Below are positions 44,651 to 56,594 of a stretch of 64,000 nt of DNA, piece by piece (the first letter of the stretch is position 1; every line of letters starts with the position of its first letter). Origin of the DNA: Rhexocercosporidium sp. MPI-PUGE-AT-0058 (lineage: Eukaryota > Ascomycota > Leotiomycetes > Helotiales); contig JAGTJL010000015.1 in the NCBI GenBank assembly GCA_020746875.1, positions 1,860,001 through 1,924,000 on the forward strand, given 5' to 3'. The position numbers and the translations under genes were made by a program. The notes beneath the pieces are model-generated. The model was not told the origin of the DNA. It saw only the letters and a list, made by a program, of their open reading frames with translations, and did no database searches.

Positions 44651-45351
44651 CATTTAACATTTAACCGGGGGGGGGATAGTACTGTACAGAGTGTGGACCG
44701 GTCCACGGATCCTCCATGATCATGAGGCTGGGATATGTGGATCTTGCAGGGGTTACTTGTGGAGTCTGGAAGTGGGACCGTGCTGTTGGAAGCCACGTTG
44801 TTGAACCTCCTCAAATGATTCATCGTCGAGGTCGTGAATGATGATGGGAATGAAGTCGGAGAGATGCAAGGTAAGAAGGCATGGTGAATGGAGGCGGGAA
44901 TGGGATGATCCTTGTTAGGGAGAAGGCACTTGAAGGTTGTCGGCCCAGCCTGCTTGAAAGCGATCAGCTTCGCCAATAAGGCTCAGTTCTACCGCTTGCT
45001 CCTGTTGAAGCTACTCTCTCTTCTAGGAATTTTGTAAAGCTCTCATGCACCTTGTATTGCGACCAAGCCCCCCGTATCTAGTTAGGTCTCTCAATAAGTT
45101 TGTTTTGGGTATTTCCGCCAATAATTGTCCTCATCAAAACACAAACGAGGGGTCGTATTGCATGAACTGCTATATCTCGTATTGTAGGGATAACCGGCCA
45201 TCTGGAAAGAAAAAGCAGGGATGGTTAGACAGTTCGCAGACGCTTATGATGAGACGATCTTCCTTTTAAAAACCTTATATTTCAAAATGCTGGATACCTT
45301 GTGTTCGAGTAGTTCAATAACCTTTTACCGAGGTATTTCATCCTCAGCAAC
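44651..45351. other. Intergenic, no gene seen
   Basis: A 117-residue minus frame at 44623-44976 has no recognisable domain. The palindrome ggaccggtcc lies at 44696-44705 beside a G9 run at 44667-44675. Confidence 0.4.
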
Positions 45352-45511
45352 TATCCCTTCGTTCGCTGAGACATTGACAGCACTACCTAGGGGTCAAGCG
45401 AAAAGAGAGCCAAATAATCCACATACCCAGTGAGCCTCATTATCTGACCAATAACAGCTTGTCGTTTGACTCCCTGCTAGTGCGGTCAATGTCTCAGCGG
45501 ACGAAGGGATA
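45352..45511. mobile_element. Small TIR element (MITE-like)
   Basis: Long terminal inverted repeats of about 54 bp: the left arm 45352-45405 and the right arm 45458-45511 are reverse complements with a few mismatches, both outer ends reading TATCCCTTCGT/CCGCTGAGACATTGAC when read inwards. About 50 bp lie between the arms. The outermost TA on both sides could be the TA target duplication of a Tc1/mariner-type element, making this a non-autonomous miniature. It encodes nothing. Confidence 0.75.
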
Positions 45512-46239
45512 CTTAATTATGCTTCAAAGATTGACTTTGTAGACTAAACTTTTGTCCAACCGCTGTGAACAAAGCTACGAGGTAAATTGGTCTCGGTAGT
45601 ACATGTACCGAGCATTTAGCTGAAGTAAACAAAAATAAGTTAGGGTCACAAGTAACTGACAACCAGGGAGTAAGAAGTCAGTCCGGCGATATACTGCAGA
45701 TTATGTTCAAGAGCAACGGTTGTGACCTTTGAGAATTGTAAAAAGGCTGTTGACTGCTGCAAATGGCAGGTACGCACCCTGGCAGTTCTCTTCTTTCAAT
45801 AATTCCTAGGCATAAACATGTTTTAAATTAGTGATATTTTTCTTCCCTAGGTAGACGCCATGGTTCGCACGGGGGACCTTCCTGGAACGTCTCACCGCTC
45901 TAGATTTATGATTAGTCTTAAGTAAGTGTAAAATGGAAAATTGTTTTACTTTTTACTGTGCCATGTTATAAAGTTTTCCTCGAAGCATGTTATACACAGT
46001 TCATCGTATTGAAGATTTTTGGAAACTTTCGCAATTATACTACGGATGCTACACGATGTCTTGGAATTTCCAATGAAGGCCGAGACTTAGCATGAGTAGA
46101 ATATAAATACTACAGTATCTTGCACTTTCCTATGCCTTTTTTCTTCATCCACTATCATACTACTCCTCTTCACAGAAGTCCATCACTATTTGCCACCGCA
46201 AGAATTCTCAAAATTCATCGCAACAGCCCACTCTACACC
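45512..46239. other. Intergenic with promoter of the downstream secreted-protein gene
   Basis: No coding frame with features. A TATA-like string atataaatac at 46101-46110 lies about 135 bp before the ATG at 46240 of the next gene. Confidence 0.5.
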
Positions 46240-46932
46240 ATGTTTTTGCGAACAGCTATCTACAGCTCCGTCTTTTTGGCGGCTGTCATCTCTGCAAATC
46301 CCTTTCCAAGCTCTGACTACCCTGACAGTCACCTTCCCGATCTCCGCCTCACTCGAGAGGAAGTCCAAGTCATGAAAAGAGAGCAGATTCATGAACCGGG
46401 ATATGTGCACAAGTACGTCACCCTCGGGACCGGCGACGACGCCATAACTGTGCCAATTATCGAGGCCGACCCCACCATTTTGCTCAGCGATGAGGAGGGT
46501 GTGAAAGCTCGTGCCCTTGCTCCCCGTGGCGCTTGTATGAGCTTCGCCGCATCGAGTTCGAGTTGCACGATCAATTATTGCTGGAAAGACGACGCCGGCG
46601 CAGTTTATTCCGAAGCTATCGATATCAGAGGCAGCAACGGTCAATCCAACCCATCATTTGTGACCAGTAGTAGCACCACCAACCTTCAATTCGACGATAT
46701 TAACAACAATGGATATGGTGGCTGGTTCCCCCAAGGCCACGAATGTTCCAACTCCAACACCCAGATATACACCAAACATCGCCTGTTTGCAGGTGTCTTT
46801 ACCTCTGCGTACGTTGATGGTGTCCGGTGTAACAACTGCAACTTCGGTCGCCTCAATTGCCTTTCGAGACAACTCAAGGACAACTTGATTGCATACTCGA
46901 ACGGCGTTGCATCGCAGTCATCCTGTAGATAA
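46240..46932 (+). CDS. Small secreted cysteine-containing protein
   Basis: Single-exon gene of 230 residues counted from the Met at 46240; the frame is open upstream but this Met starts a clear signal peptide (MFLRTAIYSSVFLAAVISA). Residues about 21-100 form an acidic, Cys-free region with a possible Kex2 site Lys46-Arg47 and a second basic site near 98 (PRGAC), so it may be a propeptide. The remaining about 130 residues carry all eight Cys, among them CTINYC, GHEC and RCNNCNFGRLNC, enough for four disulfides. I recognise no family. Secretion, Cys pattern and its position beside a transposon island make it a candidate effector or other host- or microbe-interaction protein, but this is inference. 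Confidence 0.7.
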   Translation: MFLRTAIYSSVFLAAVISANPFPSSDYPDSHLPDLRLTREEVQVMKREQIHEPGYVHKYVTLGTGDDAITVPIIEADPTILLSDEEGVKARALAPRGACMSFAASSSSCTINYCWKDDAGAVYSEAIDIRGSNGQSNPSFVTSSSTTNLQFDDINNNGYGGWFPQGHECSNSNTQIYTKHRLFAGVFTSAYVDGVRCNNCNFGRLNCLSRQLKDNLIAYSNGVASQSSCR

Positions 46933-48022
46933 ATTGTGGTGGGAATTTGCTACTGGGTTAGTGGAGTGGATGGGAACGGACGGGGAATGGGGGAAGGGGG
47001 AAGGAGGAGGCAGGAAAAGGAGGATGCAGAGTGGTGACGGAAACAAGTCGGTGCCGAGATTGGAAATTATGTTTTGTAATATCCTCTGCTGCATAAAAAA
47101 AAGAAATTTATTTTTCTTCAACTCTTATGTGTACCTTATAATGTCTCGATCAAAATCGACTTTGAGAGTGAGCTGTATTTTCAACCTCTGAAGCCAGGCG
47201 CGTACTTGTTAGATGTATACCAGGAAAGATACTCTTACAGAGAGTCAACACTCGCTTCGTTCCCCAATTGGCAGGGATGTTGATCAACCTTGTGAGGGGC
47301 CAAATACGATGAGAGGCTCTTCGCTCGAGTATCTGTCATTGAAAATGAGAACGGTTAAAAGAGGAAAAAAGGGATCAGCTGGAGTACTGGCCATTCAATA
47401 CTCTCCCATAAACTAACTATCCATGGGTTACCTTGACACAGTACACGCAGATATTGCCTAGGACACTGACCAATCCCCACTCTTTCGGAAATGCTTGACA
47501 CAAGTCCTTGGAGAGATTCTTTGTAGGGCCCGACCATCGGCAACCCGCTTGCTCGTCTGTACATACTCGAGGTCCAAATCGTACTCTGCAATACTTTTAC
47601 GCCCCCATTGGTGTTCTACAGCGATATGCGTCGTTCGACAACGGAATTTCTAATCTTCCGGGAGAGCAATAGCCCCTTGCCTGTCGCAATCTATAATCGT
47701 ACCACTCGACGAGGCTCGGACCTTGTAAGAGAGAGCACATAAGGGTTATCTTGCGGTTTCAATCTCAGCTTGGTATTCCGCTTCACGAGTGAATCGAAAA
47801 TTATGCAAAATGGGTAAAGTAGAGTATGAATCATCTTGATTTCTTCATGGTATACCCTCCTCTCTAGAAGACAAATCATGCTCTACCGCAAGCCATAGGT
47901 AAGAGAAGCAGAAAGCCTCTCCCACCATATACCGGACGCCATTCTTTTCCAACGCCGTAAACCCCTAGATAAACCACCCTAACATGAAAAGCTACCTCTT
48001 GAAACCCATCTTATCAGCATCA
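46933..48022. other. Convergent intergenic region, no gene seen
   Basis: Between the secreted protein and GLE1, transcribed towards each other. Frames of 60-100 residues have no features. Confidence 0.5.
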
Positions 48023-49752
48023 TCATAGCGTTATACCCAGATCCCTCTTGATTTTGTCTCCCAGTACGCTCAATGTTTGGATCGCGGCCGTTTTCTCGGT
48101 AGAGTTTCGAGGAAAGTCGATGATGGCTGCTCGCATCGCACATCTCGCCATGTCTCCGTAGAACTCGAGGAACTTCCTCTCGTAACCATCAATCAGGGCT
48201 GTGAGGACGATGACTTGAGTGGTTGATCGCTCAGATGGAGGTGTGCAGATGAGCAGCCCCATGGCGTTCCAGTAGTGGGAAGGAGGCCATGGGTTGACAC
48301 GGGCGGATTTGGAGTAGTTTCGCAAGCAGAGGGCCGCATATCCAGCTCCGAGTCCTCTCATACGGTCTTGATGCTCTTGGTCCGATATCCATCCATTGTC
48401 ACCCTTCCTCCAACCGAGTCTCTGTCGTCCTTGTTCAGTTGTTTCGGATCCTCGTACACCAAACACAACTGGAAGCGATGTCCTGAACTTGGCCATAATG
48501 ATGCCGACGAAGGACTGTCCACGCCATAGGAACTTCGGGTGTGAGATGATGGTATGAGCTACGATGCCAATTGGTTCGGCAATTTTGGGGTTTGTAGACG
48601 CTTCGCTGGAAAGCTGATTGACAATGGCCTTGGTGAAGACGTTGAGGAGGTAGAGGAAGAGAGACGGCATTACGTCCCCATTATGTTGTGCTCCTTCAAC
48701 TGGCCCTTGTGGAGGATTGCACATGAAGTGCTGTGGTTGCATAAGAGCAGAATTGATGGTGAGGGACTTCTCAAGTAGTTCGCGGATCGTGACAATCTAT
48801 GAGGAGGGTTAGTATCAATGACCCAGGGGGTGAACCATGTAGCACCAACCTGCTTGCTGTTCGACCCAGCTATGTCCGTCAATTGACCCATGGTACGCGT
48901 CAAAGCGCGTCGCATTTCACCTGCCAATGTTCTGACTGTAACATGCTTCTCCTTCATTGATCCATCGCGTTGTCGAACTCGCTCCGATGAAATGGGATCG
49001 TTCTGGGTCAGGATGAAGGACCTGAGCTTCTTCAAGTTGCCATGGATTTGAACCAAGCGATCTGCGTCGGGTATGACTTGCAGACCATTGCTCTCAGGCT
49101 GGGATGGCTGTGATTGCGATTGTAGTTGTTGGGGTGGCTGGACAGCTGGTGCTGTAGCTTGCTGGAACGGACTTGGTTGTTGTTTGGTGGGGGTTGAAAG
49201 CTGTGTAACAGGAGGTTGTGGTGTGAATTGAGGAGGCCGAGAAGCTGGAGATTGCGATATTTGGGCAGGAGTCGAAGCTGGTGGGTTGAATGGAGATTGG
49301 GTAGGCTTGATAGGAGCTGGATGGACAGGAGATGGCTGTTGAGGAGCTGAGGGAGTTGGCGCAGGACGGGCAACTTGTGGAGGTGGGGGAGTAGGAAGTC
49401 TGGGAGGAGGTTGTGGGATCTGCTTCCTTCTATTTTCTGCTTCTCGAATCCGGATTGCCTCTGCTGCCTTCTTCTCTTCTGCCTCGACCTGTTGCTCTAA
49501 TTTGTCTGCTTGAAGCCTCAATCGCTCGGCCTCGTCTTCATCTTCCTTCGTTCGCAGCACGAGGATTGCTCTCTCGCGGACATTGTCGTGTAGCTGCTTC
49601 GCATATGCCAGCGCAACTGTGTGGTACTCCTCCGTGTTGGGGCAATCGAGGAAGGACATTCTCTCGAGGTTGGGAAGCTCCATATTGTTATTGTAGTTAC
49701 CGGTACTGTCACCGCCGAGGGAGGAAGAAGCTGCTGGTGATGAAGCTGCCAT
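48023..49752 (-). CDS. GLE1: mRNA export factor Gle1
   Basis: Two exons on the minus strand: 49752-48850 and 48796-48023 (intron 53 bp, TACTAAC branch string present), 558 residues. Gle1 sits at the cytoplasmic face of the nuclear pore and with inositol hexakisphosphate activates the DEAD-box ATPase Dbp5 to release exported mRNA; it also acts in translation. The N-terminal part has a charged coiled coil (about 65-110, EDEAERLRLQADKLEQQ...), followed by a long Pro/Gln-rich linker and the C-terminal Gle1 domain beginning near residue 240. Landmarks are IVTIRELLEK at the exon junction, SLFLYLLNVFTKAIV, KFLWRGQSFVGIIMAKF, GLGAGYAALCLRN and PWPPSHYWNAMG. A further upstream exon is possible but not needed. 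Divergent from SSD1 with 2.3 kb between the starts. Confidence 0.9.
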
Positions 49753-52071
49753 GATTGCGTTGGCGCATTTGGAGAGAAACTGGTGGGCTTGCGCTCGCCC
49801 AACCGAGTATCGGTTATGTCGCGATTGGGGGTGAGGGTGAGGGTGAAGGGCAGCGGCAGCGAGCCGTGGGTGGATGTGAAGTTGGAGTTGAACTCACGAA
49901 CAATGCGAAAATTCTGCCATGGAGCTGCAGGGCGGTGAGTGCGTTGTCACATGATATGTACCACCCGAATGCAGGAGAGCTGCAAGTGTATCTAGAGTGA
50001 GTCTTCGAGCTTCAATCTCTGGTTCTCTGTTTGGAAATATACGAGTGAGCAATCTATGACCCCAAAATGTTCCTACTGTGAATCTCTCGACTGTTGTTGT
50101 AGGTGAAGGAACACCATTCGCTTGTCCTCCAACAATCATCTTGGCTTCTCTTGGGGACCCCCAAACCCCTAGATTCGCTGCCCTCGGGATTGTCGTATAC
50201 TTCGAGATGGAAACAGGGTTTGTCGCGAGGTCAGTTCGTGTCACTAGCTTGATCTCGAGCGCAGCGAACACAGGATTTGGAGGATAACAGCGATTCTCTG
50301 AGATTGACAACTCTCTGTCCCTCGAGAAACCTAGAACAACAAACAACTGCCTTGGCAAGAGGTTGTTTACCTTTGGTCTGGATTTCTTCATTCTTCAGCA
50401 TGCTTAGGCGCCCAAAGTTCATAAGTATCAAACGAGGATGCCCTGGTTGGGACTGAGCACAATGATAGCAGATCCGAAACACTTCGGGACCCTGGTTTCA
50501 GTACAGAGGGGGAAAGGAGCGGGAAGTGGATAGAGGAAGAAGCTCTGGTCATGTGGAGCACTTGCGATGATCTCAATGATTTAAGGTTGAACGATGAAAT
50601 CATATGGGATATGATTTTTGATTATGACAATGTGGGTTTTGGCCAGGATTGTAGTTGGTGGCATCCGAACACTTCTCCAACAGAAGTTTTCCCGTACAGG
50701 CTTTTACCTTGAGAGACCAAGACTTCCAGCATCAATCAAAAGTGCATGCTGTTGCACAAGCTGAACAGGGTTCATTGACTCAAGATGGAAAGTTCGGGAA
50801 ACAATTGGTCTGTTTGGAAGAGAATGCGTAAGTGACAGTCTGAGTATGAAACAGGTGTAAAGCTCGAGCGAACACGGCCACGGTACACTTCGAGCTGCCT
50901 TTGGGGATGATTTGAAGGATACAGGATCAAAGTCGAGAACATCAGTCACCTCCATTAATGATCTACATGTGCCATGACCTATGGTGAAAGACTGCCGGAT
51001 GGGAAATCTTTTGGATGTTTCCAGTCTTACCAAGGAGGTTGATTGGTTTGGGGCGAATGAGAGCGTGAAACTTTTATCCAACCAGATAAATTGAGAGCCT
51101 TCCGGGTCTGCCTTGCTGAGAAAGTACACAAAAGTAAAGTCATGCTACTGGTTAACAAACATAGCTAGCCAGGATTCTATTTTGATCGCTTCCACTGTCT
51201 TCAAAAGCTCACGGATGAACTCCTCACTCGCAGAAACAGATGCTCTCGGCTCACACTGGCAGCAAGCACCCTTGACTGAAGGAAGCTCCCCCGTTCCAGA
51301 CACCCACTGGGTCTTACTGTAGAGCTAATCTGGATCGGGGAAAGAGCTGCCAAGCCGTGGTTTGAAAACCCGTGAGAAACTGCAGAGTGTAAGGTAACGA
51401 AGAATGATGCGGGGCCAGGTAAGTTACGATGGAGTTTCCTGCGAGTATATCTACTGTACCTACCCAAGCTGGAGTCCTAGCTGCAGTAAAAGCCGAACAA
51501 TCCAAAATATAACTCGTATTTCCCAGTCTCTATTTACAGCTTCACTGTCGTCACTGGTTGCTTGGCGGCGGAAAGTGTGGGCACTAGTTCTATTGCGGCC
51601 GATGTCCCCACAATTGACCTAGACGCTAAACCCGACAGAGAAAGCACGGCCAAGCCGCCGCAGCAGCGAGCCGATGTGCCCAAGCAGAGGCAAGAGCAGT
51701 CCGGACCTCACTACCACACTACCACACTACCACACTACCTCACTGCCTTACTCACCTGTCAAACCAAAACCAAACCAAACCAAACTTGTTCATCAACAAC
51801 CTCACTTCTCCCACTTCACTGTCCTTCACCCCATCTCCATCTCCATCCTCACCTCCTCCGCCTGCACCACATCCTCGAATCCTCGAGAAGCACTCCTTCA
51901 CCCTTCTTCCTCTCCTTTGCTGCCCTCATTTGATACGAAGCAATACCCTACCAGACCACACCTTCCGGGCACGATCCCAAACAATCAACACAATCATTTG
52001 GATTGCACAACCATAACCCAACTCCCCCCCCAATCTCGCACTCGACGTGCACGTACGTCTTCTCCGCCATT
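49753..52071. other. Divergent region between GLE1 and SSD1, with a possible decayed gene
   Basis: On the minus strand, frames of 165 residues (50391-49894), 83 residues (50482-50231) and 141 residues (51129-50704) have protein-like stretches such as PGHPRLILMNFGRLS and could be unspliced exons of one unrecognised gene or its remains, but I could not join them. The last 400 bases before SSD1 are CT- and ACC-rich, with acc/tacc tandem strings at about 51713-51745 and aaacc repeats at 51765-51785, fitting a pyrimidine-rich promoter and leader. Confidence 0.3.
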
Positions 52072-55000
52072 ATGGAGCATCAACAAAATCAACAGCAGCA
52101 GCAGCAGCAACAACAACCACAGCCACCACCCCCTCAGGGTGGTGTGCCGGGTCCAACTGGTCGCAGACTGCACATTGCCCATCGCCGAAGCCCTTCAGAG
52201 CTGACTCCATTGATGAGCATGTTCTCTAGTCCCGGCAGTAAGTTCTTCATCTACCTCTTCCTCTTCCATTCTCCTTCTTTTTCCTCTTCCATTGCTGCAG
52301 CTGCGTCATTGAAGCTATTCGAATTTCCATTTGCTATTTGCATATACTACCAGCTATCAGTCTGCTAATATCTATCCCTGCCACAGTCGAGCAGTTGGCC
52401 ATCCAACAACAAATCGAGCTTCTTCAACAGCAGCAACAGCAGATACAAGCTACCCACCAGCAATATGTCAACATGGGAATGATCCCTCCTACCCAGCATC
52501 TGGCTCCCGGCGGTTACAATCCTCTTCAACAGCAGATGCCTAACATGCCTCAAAACAACTTCCAGTTCTCAAATCAGATGCAACCACAGCAGATGAATGC
52601 TCCAATGGGTGCACCAACTCAACCGCTTTCACATCGCCGTAATCAATCGGCACTCCCCAACATGGGCATGGGCCCTCCTCCAGCTCCATCTTCTGGTGCA
52701 GCAGGTCCTGGCTTCGGAGACTTTGGCGGACAACAGAGAGAGAACAATGCTGGCAGAGGTGGTCGTGGGGGTGGGCCCCCCGGTGGTGGACACCAACGTC
52801 GTCACTCTCTGGCTTTGCCCGAGGCCAAGAAGGCCGCAGAGCTTGCTCAGCAGAAACGAACCACGTCTGGATTCCAGTTTCCTATTCCTGGTGCCGAGAC
52901 AACCGATCGCTCGAACAGTCCCCCGCGGACGACAAGGCACAAGCTCCAGCCCAAACGGGTACTGGTCAAAGTACACGCGGCAGAGGCAGCGGACATGGAC
53001 GAAGCCAGAGCATGGCAGTCAATGGTCGGGGTGGTGCAGCTATGCGTGGTGGTGGCTCTTTCCAATTTCCTCCCATGCAAGCTACACCCGATGCTGGTGC
53101 CTCGGGACAGGGCAACGACTTCCAGAGACGTGGAAGCTCCACTGGACACAACCGACAATCCTCGAGAAACTTTGAGGGTAATTGGAGAAACCAGCCTCAA
53201 GGCCAAGCTCCGGCTCAAGACCAGCAAGGTGCCATGGGCAACTTCCAAGGTCAACAGCAGCAAGGTAGTGGATTCCAGCCTGGTCACCGCAACCGTGGAT
53301 CCATAAACCAGTCCATCAACTCGATCGGCTCGTTCCAATATTCAGGTCAACCCCAACTCGTCCAAATGCCAGGGCAGATGATGGTCCCCCAACAAATGTA
53401 CCCCGGTCAACAATTGAACCCTCTCCAAATCAGCCAGCTCCAAGCTCTACAGGCTGCTCAGATGGGTGGACAGGTCGGTCTTCAAGGCAGCAATCACGGC
53501 CCGCAACTTTCTGCGCAGCAACAGCAACAACAGCGCAAGACACTTTTCACGCCTTATCTGCCACAAGCCACCCTCCCCGCCCTTCTTGGCGATGGACAAT
53601 TGGTCTCCGGTATCCTTAGAGTCAACAAGAAGAACAGAAGCGATGCTTATGTGACTACACAAGACGGCCTTCTCGATGCCGATATCTTCATTTGTGGAAG
53701 CAAAGATCGCAACAGAGCTCTGGAAGGAGATCTTGTTGCCGTCGAACTGCTTGACGTTGATGAGGTTTGGGGTCAGAAGCGCGAGAAGGAAGAGAAGAAG
53801 AAGCGCAAGGATATCACGGATACCCGAGGCGGCTCGAGCAACGGCAACGCTGATCGATCTCACCGTGACAACTCCACCAATGGTGACGAGCAACCAAGCA
53901 CCGGCGAAGGTGGTGGACTCCGACGACGTGGAAGTTTGAGACAGCGGCCAACCCAAAAGAAAAATGATGATGTCGAAGTTGAGGGCCAAAGTCTTCTCCT
54001 CGTTGAAGAGGAGGAAGTCAACGATGAGCAAAAGCCTCTCTATGCTGGTCACATTGTCGCAGTCGTCGAGCGTGTTGCTGGTCAGATGTTCTCTGGTACT
54101 CTTGGTCTGCTCCGTCCTAGCAGCCAAGCTACCAAGGAGAAGCAAGAGGCTGAACGTCAAGCTCGGGATGGAAACTCTGGACGTCACCAAGAACAGAGAC
54201 AGCAGGACAAGCCAAAGATTGTTTGGTTTAAGCCAACTGAGTAAGTGCATCTATCTCTTCTTTGTGTAGAGATTATCATCTCTTGCCACATATATCTCGA
54301 TTTGCCTGCAACTTGAAGAGTGATGCTGATTATGTTACAGTAAGCGAGTTCCACTGATTGCCATTCCAACCGAACAAGCTCCCCGTGACTTTGTCGAGAA
54401 GCACCAAGACTATGCGGACCGTATATTCGTTGCTTGCATCAAGAGATGGCCAATCACCTCCCTCCATCCTTTCGGTACTCTCGTTGAACAACTTGGAAAG
54501 ATGGGTGAGTTGAAGGTTGAGACTGATGCTCTTCTGAGAGATAACAACTTCGCTTCCGATGAGTTCTCTGATGCCGTTACTCGCAGCGTTGGACTTGATG
54601 AATGGTCTATTGAGAAGGAAGATGAGGCTGCTATCGCCGCTCGACGCGATTTCCGCGACGAGAAGACTTTCACGATTGACCCCAATGGTGCCAACGAGCT
54701 TGATGATGCCATCCATGTCAAATCGGAGGCTGATGGAAAGATCGAGATCGGCATCCACATTGCTGATGTTGCACATTTCATCAAGGCCAACTCCCTTGTT
54801 GATAGAGAAGCTCGTAAGCGGGGTTCAGCTGTGTATCTTATGAACCGCAGTTGTGCCATGCTTCCACCGAAGATCGCTTCCGAGGTTTGCTCTTTGCTAC
54901 CAGGCAAGGATCGCCTTACAGTCAGTGTTGTCTTCAAAGTCAACGCCCACACAGGCATGGTTTCTGATGAGGACACTTGGATTGGAAAGAGTATCATTAA

Positions 55001-56594
55001 GAGTGGCGGAAAGTTGACTTACAAGGAGGTCGATGCCGTTTTGTCAGGTCATCTGGATACGAAGCTTGATGGAGCCGACGTCAAGGAGATCCAGATTCTT
55101 CACGTAAGTTTGCACTTTGAATGTCTCCGAATCGTGCTGACACTTTACAGGCTGTTTCCCAAAAGTGGCGCGAACGTCGCCTTGGTTCCGAAGGCGAGAC
55201 CATTGCTCCTCTGAGACTCATCTACCAATTGGATGACGAAAACGTACCCGTGGAACAAAATATCTTTGACTCGACTCCATCACACGAACTCATTGAGGAA
55301 CTCATGCACAAGGCCAACGCCTACGTGGCACAAAAGATCTTCGAGGGCTTGCCTGAGAAGGCACTTTTGCGACGACAAGGCCCACCCAACCCCCGCCGAC
55401 TCCAAACTTTCGTCGATCGCATGAATAAGATTGGCTACGAAATGGACACCACAAGCAGTGGAACTCTCCAGAACAGCTTGTTCAAGGTTGAGGATACCGA
55501 GATCCGAAAGGGTATGGAGACTCTTCTTGTCAAGGCCATGCACCGTGCCAAATACTACATTGCTGGAAAGACACCGATCCATCTTTACCCACACTACGCA
55601 TTGAATCTTCCCCTATACACTCATTTCACCAACCCATCTCGCCGATATGCCGACTTGGTTGTCCATCGTCAACTTGAAGCTGTCCTTTCCGACGGCAAGA
55701 TTGAATACAATGAGGATATCGAGACTCTCGTCAAGACTACCGAGTCCTGCAACACTAAGAAGGACTCCTCACAGAACGCGCAAGAGCAGAGTGTCCACAT
55801 TGAGTCTTGCAGAATTATGGACAGGAAACGTGAAGAGGTTGGTGGAGAGCTCATCAGTGAAGGTATTGTCCTCGCCGTCTATGACTCTGCTTTCGACATT
55901 CTCATTCCTGAGTATGGCTTCGAGAAGAGAGTGCACTGTGACCAGCTTCCATTGAAGAAGGCAGAGTTCCGCAAGAATGATCGCATCTTGGAGTTGTACT
56001 GGGAGAAGGGGGTCCCCTCTTCTGCTTACGTCCCAGAAGACGAGCGCCCCAGAGCAGGTGCATCTCAGCGAATGACCAACGCCGCTGCTGCCGCCAAGCA
56101 AGCAGCTGTTGCCGAACGCGCCAAGAAGGAGCACGAGGAGGCCCAACGTAAACAGATGGAGACTGGCACAATCTCCACTGATGATGTTGATGCACTTTTT
56201 GATGACGAGGACGACGCTTCTGATATAGCCGATAGCGTGGCTGGAGTCTCTCTTGGAGAGCGACCAACTCAGAGTGTCCCACCTTCGCCAACCAAGAACT
56301 CTCTTACGGCTTCAGGCAGTCTGCACCGCACTCGATCTGACTCCAAGGTCCACATCGTGGAGCCAGCCGAGGCCAAGCTCAGTCCCAAGGAGAAATACCT
56401 GAAGTTCTTCACCCTTCGCGAGGAGAACGGCGAGTACATTCAAGACGTAAAGGAAATGACGAGAGTACCAGTGATCTTGAAAACAGATCTCACCAAGAGT
56501 CCTCCGTAAGTAATGCCAACCCTTTTCTTGCGGTACTTTCTAACAATTGTATAGTTGTCTCACTATTCGTTCGCTCAACCCATATGCTCTATGA
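52072..56594 (+). CDS. SSD1: Ssd1-type RNB-domain translational repressor (apparent frameshift)
   Basis: Five exons: 52072-52237, 52387-54240, 54341-55103, 55151-56505 and 56555-56594; about 1390 residues if read through. Ssd1 binds cell-wall mRNAs and represses their translation under control of the NDR kinase Cbk1. A poly-Gln and Gln/Pro-rich N-terminus carries basic, Ser-containing sites (HRRSPSEL, SHRRNQSAL, QRRHSLAL) that look like Cbk1 targets. Then come cold-shock domains (RKTLFTPYLPQ...), the RNB domain (FTIDPNGANELDDAI; VYLMNRSCAMLPP; TNPSRRYADLVVHRQ) and an S1-like end. Fungal Ssd1 is regarded as an inactive nuclease. At 52920-52924 the frame changes: a run of five C would need six to keep SNSPP joined to ADDKAQAPAQTG. 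As given, translation would stop near 53306. Since everything else is intact, a sequencing error is likely. Confidence 0.9.
52083..52131 (+). repeat. CAG/CAA repeat coding poly-Gln
   Basis: A run of cag and caa codons near the 5' end of SSD1 encodes about nine consecutive Gln followed by a Pro/Gln stretch. Such runs vary in length between strains of fungi. Confidence 0.8.

Noticed and set aside
48554..48778. Plus-strand frame opposite GLE1
   Set aside because: Shadow of the conserved Gle1 domain; no independent features.
53447..54250. Minus-strand frame of 267 residues
   Set aside because: Antisense of the SSD1 coding region; Leu/Ser-rich composition typical of such shadows.
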